Assembly (NCBI GenBank): GCA_002328865.1
Contig: DCWO01000168.1
Location: 1 to 19,863, forward strand
From: Dehalococcoidia bacterium UBA2160
Lineage (GTDB): Bacteria; Chloroflexota; Dehalococcoidia; Lucifugimonadales; UBA1123
Reading direction: 5' to 3'
Length of the DNA: 19,863 nucleotides
A program made the position numbers and the translations under genes. Below, piece after piece: positions 14,801-19,863 of the stretch; the stretch's first letter is position 1, and every line of letters starts with the position of its first letter. The notes beneath the pieces were generated by a model. That model was not told the origin of the DNA. It searched no databases and saw nothing but the letters and a program-made list of their open reading frames with translations.

Positions 14801-15799
14801 ATGGCCACAATGTACTACGAGAACGACGCGGACATGTCGTTGCTCGATAACAAGAAGATCGGGATCATCGGTTACGGCAGCCAGGGACACGCCCACGCGC
14901 TCAACCTGAAAGAGTCCGGAATGAACGTGAGCGTTGGGCTGTACGAAGGCAGCAAGAGCATCGAGAAGGCCGAGGCGGAAGGGCTGAGCGTCGGGATGGT
15001 CGCCGAAGTCGCCGCTGAATCCGATGTCATCATGCTCCTGATTCCCGATCACACCCAATCCGAAATCTACCGGGAGTCAGTCCTTCCCAACCTGTTGCCG
15101 GGAAAGACTTTGATGTTCGCGCACGGCTTCAACATCCATTACGAGGCCATCAAGCCGCCGGAAAGCGTCGACGTGTCGATGGTGGCGCCCAAGGCGCCGG
15201 GCCACCGCTTGCGAGAAGTGTTCACCCGCGGCTCCGGAGTCCCGGGACTGCTGGCGGTTCACCAGGACCCGTCCGGTGAAGCCCATGCCCGAGGGCTGGC
15301 GTATGCCAGGGGCATCGGATGCACCCGGGCCGGTGTGCTGGACACCACGTTCAAAGAAGAGACAGAAACCGATCTGTTCGGCGAGCAGGCCGTCCTGTGC
15401 GGCGGCGTCGCCGAGCTCGTCAAGGCGGCATTCGACACGCTGGTCGACGCCGGATATCAGCCCGAATCCGCCTATTTCGAATGCATGCACGAGCTCAAAC
15501 TAATCGTGGACCTGTTCTACCAGGGCGGTCTAGAGTACATGCGGTACTCGGTGAGCGATACAGCCGAGTACGGCGACTACACCCGAGGACCGAGAGTGAT
15601 CGACGATCACGTCAAAGAGAACATGCAGCGAGTTCTCGCGGACATCCAAGACGGTTCCTTCGCACGTGAATGGATCTCCGAAAACGACGAAGGCCGGCCC
15701 ACGTTCAATCGCCTACGCCAGGAGAACGCCGGCCATGCCATCGAGAACATCGGCAAAGAACTTCGGGGGATGATGAGTTTCTTGAAAGACGCCGACTAG
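14801..15799 (+). CDS. ilvC: Ketol-acid reductoisomerase (class I)
   Basis: A 332-residue class I KARI, which isomerises and reduces 2-acetolactate to 2,3-dihydroxyisovalerate with two Mg2+ and NAD(P)H. The Rossmann motif GYGSQG is at 24-29. The cofactor-phosphate loop reads LYEGSKS (47-53): the two serines remain, but the Arg usual in LRxGSxS is Tyr48. Catalytic residues are H108 in FAHGF, K131 in VAPKAPGH (Ala where Gly is usual), D191 and E195 in TDLFGEQ, E227 and E231 in FECMHEL, and S252 in SDTAEYGD. Length is typical of class I. GAGAGG precedes the ATG by about 10 bases. Position after ilvBN follows the pathway. Identification is secure; cofactor preference is open. Confidence 0.97.
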   Translation: MATMYYENDADMSLLDNKKIGIIGYGSQGHAHALNLKESGMNVSVGLYEGSKSIEKAEAEGLSVGMVAEVAAESDVIMLLIPDHTQSEIYRESVLPNLLPGKTLMFAHGFNIHYEAIKPPESVDVSMVAPKAPGHRLREVFTRGSGVPGLLAVHQDPSGEAHARGLAYARGIGCTRAGVLDTTFKEETETDLFGEQAVLCGGVAELVKAAFDTLVDAGYQPESAYFECMHELKLIVDLFYQGGLEYMRYSVSDTAEYGDYTRGPRVIDDHVKENMQRVLADIQDGSFAREWISENDEGRPTFNRLRQENAGHAIENIGKELRGMMSFLKDAD

Positions 15800-15847
15800 G
15801 CTCGTCTTGGGCGGTTCGGCGCTAATGAGGCAACGGAGACGCGGACA

Positions 15848-15934
15848 ATGAGCAGCAACGAGGTAATTTACGTAGTTCGCCACAGCGATCGAGTCTTGGC
15901 AAGGCTGGATCCGGCGGACTGCGTTGTCCTTTGA
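15848..15934 (+). CDS. Possible 28-residue small ORF between ilvC and leuA
   Basis: An ATG with GGAG about 9 bases upstream opens 28 codons, beginning MSSNEVIYVVRHSDR and ending DCVVL. It lies in the 206-bp ilvC-leuA gap. It has no codon run that would suggest an attenuator peptide (three Leu in all). The IYVVRH stretch recalls the start of histidine-phosphatase (phosphoglycerate-mutase-like) proteins, so it might be a gene remnant. Coding status is quite uncertain. Confidence 0.25.
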   Translation: MSSNEVIYVVRHSDRVLARLDPADCVVL

Positions 15935-16005
15935 CCTCCCTTTGATGCGGCCGTCCGGCAGCGGCGCGGGAGCAACCAGCCAATTCCGACAATAGGGGGA
16001 CAGAC

Positions 16006-17559
16006 ATGGCAAGGGACAAAGTAGCAATATTCGACACGACCCTGCGAGACGGCGAGCAGTCGGCCGGCATCGGGTTGACCACGCCCGAAAAGCTGGAGAT
16101 CGCAAAGCAACTCGACCGGCTTGGCGTCGATATCATCGAAGCCGGATTCGCCGCGAGTTCGCCCGGCGACTTCCAGGCGGTTCAGACCATCGCCGCTGAG
16201 GTCCGGAGGCCGATTATCGCCTCGTTGGCGCGGTGTTATCCGGACGATGTGGATCAAGCCTGGCAAGCCATCAAAGACGCATCTCGACCGAGGGTCCACG
16301 TCTTCATTTCCAGCTCAGACCTGCAGATCATGGCCCAACTCAGAAAAGACCCAGAGCAGGTTTTGGAGATCGCGGTCGCTTCAGTGGAGAGGGCCAAGAG
16401 TTACTGCGACGACGTCGAATTTTCGCCGATGGACGCAACTCGCACCGACGCGCAGTACCTCTACACGATGCTGGAGGCGGTCATCAACGCGGGCGCCACA
16501 ACCGTGAACATCCCCGACACGGTCGGCTACACGTTCCCTGCGGAATTCGCCGAACGGATCAGGCTCATCAAAGAAAACGTCCCGAACATCGACAAAGCCG
16601 TGGTGAGCGTCCATTGCCACAACGACCTCGGCATGTCGGTCGCCAACAGCCTTGCCGCGGTAACGGCCGGCGCAAGGCAGGTCGAAGGCTGCATTAACGG
16701 TCTGGGCGAGCGGGCGGGCAACGCGGCGCTCGAAGAGGTCATCATGGGCATCGAGACCCGCAAAGACCTCTTTCAGGTCGATACCAACATTGACACTCGT
16801 CAGATCTACAGAACCAGCAGACTTGTTAGCGACATTACCGGTTTCCCAGTCCAGCCCAACAAGGCGATCGTCGGCGGGAACGCATTCCGCCACGCATCGG
16901 GAATTCACCAGGATGCGGTAATCAAAGAGCGCACGACCTTCGAGATCATGGACCCGCGCTCGGTCGGTTGGCCGAGCAACGAACTGGTGTTGGGTAAGTT
17001 GAGCGGAAGAGCGGGGCTGCGTGTCAGGCTCGAAGAGTTGGGCTACAACCTGGAGCAGGAAGAACTCAACGATGCGTTCGAGCAGTTCAAGGTCCTCGCG
17101 GACAAGAAGCGAGAGGTTACCGACGCCGATCTGATTGCTCTGATGTCGAGCCAGCGGCGGACCGTCGACGTGCCTGCAGTATACACGCTGGACCACGTTC
17201 AGGTGACCGCGGGAAGCCACGAGGTGCCGACCGCCACGGTCCGCCTGACCTCGGCTGACGGCTCGACTACCACCGACGCGGCGACCGGAACTGGGCCAGT
17301 CGACGCCGTGTACAAAGCGATCAACCGGATCGTCGGAGTGACCAACAAGCTGACCGAATATCGAGTCGACTCGGTCACCGAAGGCATCGACGCCATAGGC
17401 GACGTCACCATCCGAATCGAGAAGGACGACAACGCGTACATCGGCCGCGGTTCGGACACCGACATCATGGTGGCCAGCGCCAAAGCCTACATGAACGCGC
17501 TCAACCGCATGTTGGCCTCCAGCAACGGCGGAGGGCACACGGACGACCCGTCGCCGTAA
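16006..17559 (+). CDS. leuA: 2-Isopropylmalate synthase
   Basis: A 517-residue LeuA, which condenses acetyl-CoA with 2-oxoisovalerate as the first committed step of leucine synthesis. The catalytic barrel begins with IFDTTLRDGEQSAG (8-21; R14, D15 and E17) and carries the metal-binding HCHND (203-207) and INGLGERAGNAALEEV. The C-terminal LeuA regulatory domain (about 385-505), the site of leucine feedback inhibition in the family, is complete, including DAVYKAINRI and IGRGSDTDIMVASAKAYMNALNR. Length and domain order match bacterial LeuA rather than homocitrate or citramalate synthases, although these are close relatives; its place beside leuC and leuD settles the call. A purine-rich AGGGGG precedes the ATG. 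Confidence 0.96.
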   Translation: MARDKVAIFDTTLRDGEQSAGIGLTTPEKLEIAKQLDRLGVDIIEAGFAASSPGDFQAVQTIAAEVRRPIIASLARCYPDDVDQAWQAIKDASRPRVHVFISSSDLQIMAQLRKDPEQVLEIAVASVERAKSYCDDVEFSPMDATRTDAQYLYTMLEAVINAGATTVNIPDTVGYTFPAEFAERIRLIKENVPNIDKAVVSVHCHNDLGMSVANSLAAVTAGARQVEGCINGLGERAGNAALEEVIMGIETRKDLFQVDTNIDTRQIYRTSRLVSDITGFPVQPNKAIVGGNAFRHASGIHQDAVIKERTTFEIMDPRSVGWPSNELVLGKLSGRAGLRVRLEELGYNLEQEELNDAFEQFKVLADKKREVTDADLIALMSSQRRTVDVPAVYTLDHVQVTAGSHEVPTATVRLTSADGSTTTDAATGTGPVDAVYKAINRIVGVTNKLTEYRVDSVTEGIDAIGDVTIRIEKDDNAYIGRGSDTDIMVASAKAYMNALNRMLASSNGGGHTDDPSP

Positions 17560-17589
17560 ATTGACGGGTTCAACGATTTAAGACCAACT

Positions 17590-17624
17590 GCGAGGGCGTC
17601 CCGATGCAATCGGGACGCCCTCGC
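17590..17624. terminator. Perfect 16-bp hairpin between leuA and leuC
   Basis: GCGAGGGCGTCCCGAT (17590-17605) pairs perfectly with ATCGGGACGCCCTCGC (17609-17624) around the three-base loop GCA. No T-tract follows on either strand. It sits 30 bases after the leuA stop and 39 bases before leuC. It could be an inefficient terminator, an RNA-stability element protecting the upstream message, or a processing site. It may lower leuCD expression relative to leuA. Confidence 0.6.
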
Positions 17625-17663
17625 ACATGATGTCCACAACCTACAACCATGCTGAGGCGATAA

Positions 17664-19064
17664 ATGACCGCGAAGACCATGTTTGAAAAGATCTGGGACT
17701 CTCATCTGGTGCACGAGGAATCGGGACAGCCCAGCCTGCTTTATGTCGATCTGCACCTCGTCCACGAAGTTACTTCTCCCCAGGCCTTCGACGGCCTGAG
17801 GCTGTCCGGGCGCAAGGTTCGGCGTCCCGATCTCACGGTGTCGGTCATGGATCACAACACGCCTACCTGGGACCTGTCGCAGCCGATCCTCGATCCAATC
17901 GCCATCAAGCAGCTCGACACGCTGGAGCGGAACTGCCGCGAGTTCGGCCTGACCCTGTTCGACCGGTACAGCCCGCTGCAGGGCATCGTGCACGTGATCG
18001 GACCGGAGCAGGGCTACACCCAGCCAGGCAAGGTGATCGTATGCGGCGACAGCCATACGTCTACGCACGGAGCGTTTGGCGCATTCGCCATGGGGATCGG
18101 CACCTCCGAGCTCGAACATGTTCTCGCGACCCAAACCCTCAGGCAGTTCAAGCCTCAGACGATGGAGATCAGGATCGATGGCGCGCTGCCCGTCGGGGTG
18201 GGCGCCAAAGACGTGATCCTTGCCACAATCGGCCGAATCGGCGTGGCCGGCGCGACTGGGCACGTGATCGAATACACCGGCGAAGGGATTCGCCAACTGT
18301 CGATGGAAGGCCGCATGACCGTCTGCAACATGACAATCGAAGCAGGTGGCCGAGCAGGCATGGTGGCGCCTGACGACACCACCTACGAATACATGCGCGG
18401 GCGCGCCAACGTGCCGCAGGGAGACGACTTCGACCGAGCCGTCGAGCAGTGGCGCAATCTGCCGTCCGACGACGGCGCGACATACGACCGGCAGGTGATC
18501 ATCCAGTCGTCGGACCTGGAGCCACACGTGACATGGGGCACCAACCCGGGCATGGTGGCGCCGATATCAGGTCGCGTTCCCGACCCTGCGTCCGCCGAAG
18601 ACGAAGGGGAGCGCGAATCGGCGGGCCGGGCCCTGGACTACATGGGACTCGAACCCGACACCCGCATCGAGGACATTGAGCTCGACCGCGTGTTCATCGG
18701 ATCGTGCACCAACTCTCGGATCGAAGACCTGCGAGCGGCCGCTGAGGTCGCCAAGGGACGCAAGGTTGCCGACCGGGTCTACGCGATGGTCGTGCCGGGT
18801 TCGGCTGCGATCAAGGCACAGGCAGAGGCCGAAGGGCTCGACTCGGTCTTCACAGACGCCGGCTTCGACTGGCGTGTCGCGGGTTGCTCGATGTGCCTCG
18901 GCATGAATCCGGACATACTGAAACCCGGAGAGCGTTGCGCGTCCACGTCGAATCGTAACTTCGAAGGCCGCCAGGGCGCTGGCGGTCGAACACACTTGGT
19001 CGGCCCTGAGATGGCCGCCGCCGCCGCGATTGCCGGACACTTCGTGGACGTACGCGACTTCTAG
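17664..19064 (+). CDS. leuC: 3-Isopropylmalate dehydratase (isopropylmalate isomerase), large subunit
   Basis: A 466-residue LeuC, the [4Fe-4S] subunit of isopropylmalate isomerase, which with LeuD converts 2- to 3-isopropylmalate. The cluster cysteines are C348 in IGSCTNSR, and C408 and C411 in AGCSMCLGMN, matching the family spacing. TMFEKIWDSHLV (5-16), VMDHNTPT, CGDSHTSTHGAFG and the C-terminal NRNFEGRQG are all diagnostic. Length (about 466) is that of the long bacterial LeuC, not the short archaeal or homoaconitase form. GAGG lies seven bases before the ATG. leuD follows after 141 bp. Identification is secure. Confidence 0.97.
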   Translation: MTAKTMFEKIWDSHLVHEESGQPSLLYVDLHLVHEVTSPQAFDGLRLSGRKVRRPDLTVSVMDHNTPTWDLSQPILDPIAIKQLDTLERNCREFGLTLFDRYSPLQGIVHVIGPEQGYTQPGKVIVCGDSHTSTHGAFGAFAMGIGTSELEHVLATQTLRQFKPQTMEIRIDGALPVGVGAKDVILATIGRIGVAGATGHVIEYTGEGIRQLSMEGRMTVCNMTIEAGGRAGMVAPDDTTYEYMRGRANVPQGDDFDRAVEQWRNLPSDDGATYDRQVIIQSSDLEPHVTWGTNPGMVAPISGRVPDPASAEDEGERESAGRALDYMGLEPDTRIEDIELDRVFIGSCTNSRIEDLRAAAEVAKGRKVADRVYAMVVPGSAAIKAQAEAEGLDSVFTDAGFDWRVAGCSMCLGMNPDILKPGERCASTSNRNFEGRQGAGGRTHLVGPEMAAAAAIAGHFVDVRDF

Positions 19065-19091
19065 ACGAACCTTCGGCTGGCTCATGGCGGG

Positions 19092-19107
19092 GGAGGCGCC
19101 TGCCTCC
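19092..19107. repeat. Short hairpin in the leuC-leuD gap
   Basis: GGAGGC (19092-19097) pairs with GCCTCC (19102-19107) around a four-base loop, 27 bases after the leuC stop and directly before a copy of the interspersed repeat. No T-run follows, so a terminator is unlikely. Confidence 0.4.
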
Positions 19108-19108
19108 T

Positions 19109-19135
19109 CCGTTCGCAGTGAGCCTGTCGAACCAC
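19109..19135 (-). repeat. Interspersed TTCGACA repeat
   Basis: CCGTTCGCAGTGAGCCTGTC continues into GAACCAC, the same orientation as the copy at 5622-5648 and differing by one base. It lies in the 141-bp gap between leuC and leuD, within the operon. Confidence 0.75.
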
Positions 19136-19205
19136 ATCGACGCAACAACACCCTCCCGGCAGTGAGGCGATGAACGTCTCATATCAAAAAAGCAAGGAGC
19201 GATCA

Positions 19206-19820
19206 ATGGAACCATTCGTGAGCCTCAACGGCGTCGTGGCGCCGATGAACCGCGTCAACGTCGACACCGACCAGATCATCCCAAAACAGTTCCTCCAGCG
19301 CGTCGAACGAACTGGCTACGGCGAATTCCTGTTTTTCAACTGGCGCTACAACTCGGACGGGTCGGACAACCCTGATTTCATTCTGAACCAACCTGGCTAC
19401 CAAGGGGCGTCAGTCCTCGTGGCCGGGCGGAATTTCGGTTCGGGGTCATCCAGAGAGCACGCGCCATGGGCCCTGGAGGATTACGGGATCAAGTGCGTCA
19501 TCGCTCCCAGTTTCGCTGACATCTTCCACAACAACTGTTTCCAGAACGGCGTCTTGCCGGTCGTGCTGCCCGAAGAGATCGTGCAGCAGATCATGGAAGC
19601 AGCCGAGAACGACCCCGGATACACCATTCACGTCGATCTGGAAGCACAAAGAGTGTGGGACGATTCCGAAGAAGTGGTCGCCGCCTTCGACGTGGAGCCG
19701 TTCCGGCGACACTGCCTGCTCAACGGCCTGGACGACATCGGTCTCACGTTGGAGCACGAACCTGCGATCGCCGCATTCGAGTCCGGCCGAGGCGGCCACG
19801 GCGGCACGCTGACGATCTAG
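19206..19820 (+). CDS. leuD: 3-Isopropylmalate dehydratase, small subunit
   Basis: A 204-residue LeuD, the swivelling-domain partner of LeuC. It shows VNVDTDQIIPKQFLQRVERTGYGEFLFFNWRY near 19-50 (substrate and interface region), FGSGSSREHAPWAL near 78-91 and IAPSFADIFHNNCFQNGVLPV around 99-119, all strongly conserved. The ATG at 19206 has AAGGAG six bases upstream and gives the normal N-terminus; an in-frame ATG at 19170 would add 12 residues with a poor ribosome site, so I chose the downstream start. It completes the isomerase. The window ends 43 bases later, so leuB, if it follows, is out of view. Confidence 0.96.
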   Translation: MEPFVSLNGVVAPMNRVNVDTDQIIPKQFLQRVERTGYGEFLFFNWRYNSDGSDNPDFILNQPGYQGASVLVAGRNFGSGSSREHAPWALEDYGIKCVIAPSFADIFHNNCFQNGVLPVVLPEEIVQQIMEAAENDPGYTIHVDLEAQRVWDDSEEVVAAFDVEPFRRHCLLNGLDDIGLTLEHEPAIAAFESGRGGHGGTLTI

Positions 19821-19863
19821 CGGCGCCTTGTACGAATAGATCGCCATGCTGAGAGCTTGTGAG

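Noticed and set aside
16381..17538. 385-codon minus-strand frame opposite leuA
   Set aside because: Antisense shadow of a confident leuA. No recognisable domain and no ribosome site.
17487..18527. 346-codon minus-strand frame opposite the start of leuC
   Set aside because: Antisense shadow running through leuC, the leuA-leuC hairpin and the leuA end.

Overview
This window looks like bacterial chromosomal DNA of high G+C content. It is densely coded and mostly housekeeping or catabolic. My best guess at the organism is a Chloroflexota bacterium (Dehalococcoidia or SAR202-like). The reasons are the mixture of amidohydrolase, FAH-family and short MetE-like genes, a T-box-controlled ilv-leu operon, a ThyX-type thymidylate synthase, and dispersed short hairpin repeats of the TTCGACAGGCTCA...GAACGG kind. 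This is an inference from gene content, because there is no rRNA or other phylogenetic marker to confirm it.

Left part (about 90-7671, all minus strand). In the direction of transcription the order is aroE, a short MetE-like methyltransferase, thyX, cinA, an AI-2E family permease, a fumarylacetoacetate hydrolase (FAH) family protein and a phosphotriesterase-family metallohydrolase. aroE has a recognisable promoter. The last three genes are separated by only 2 bp each and are probably translationally coupled. A 306-bp gap between the MetE-like gene and thyX carries copies of an interspersed repeat.

Middle part (7832-11878, plus strand). A small GatC/AtzG-like protein overlaps an amidase-signature enzyme by 8 bp. 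After a 274-bp gap holding a MITE-like pair of inverted hairpins come a peptidase E (S51) homologue and, 4 bp later, an N-acyl-D-amino-acid deacylase-like amidohydrolase. Together these suggest hydrolysis of amides, peptides and acylated amino acids.

Right part (11879-19820, plus strand). This is a branched-chain amino acid operon: promoter, T-box leader with a CUC (Leu) specifier and terminator, then ilvB-ilvN-ilvC-leuA-leuC-leuD. It makes acetolactate, carries it through ketol-acid reductoisomerase, and commits 2-oxoisovalerate to leucine through isopropylmalate synthase and isomerase. ilvD and leuB are not in the window. The leader senses uncharged tRNA-Leu. Three of the gaps inside the operon contain repeats or hairpins that may modulate expression along the transcript.

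I see no rRNA, tRNA, CRISPR array, transposase, phage gene or defence system, and no clear case of a wholly new system. The most informative non-standard items are the T-box leader, the two repeat families, the degenerate amidase domain of CinA and the AtzG-like/amidase pair.
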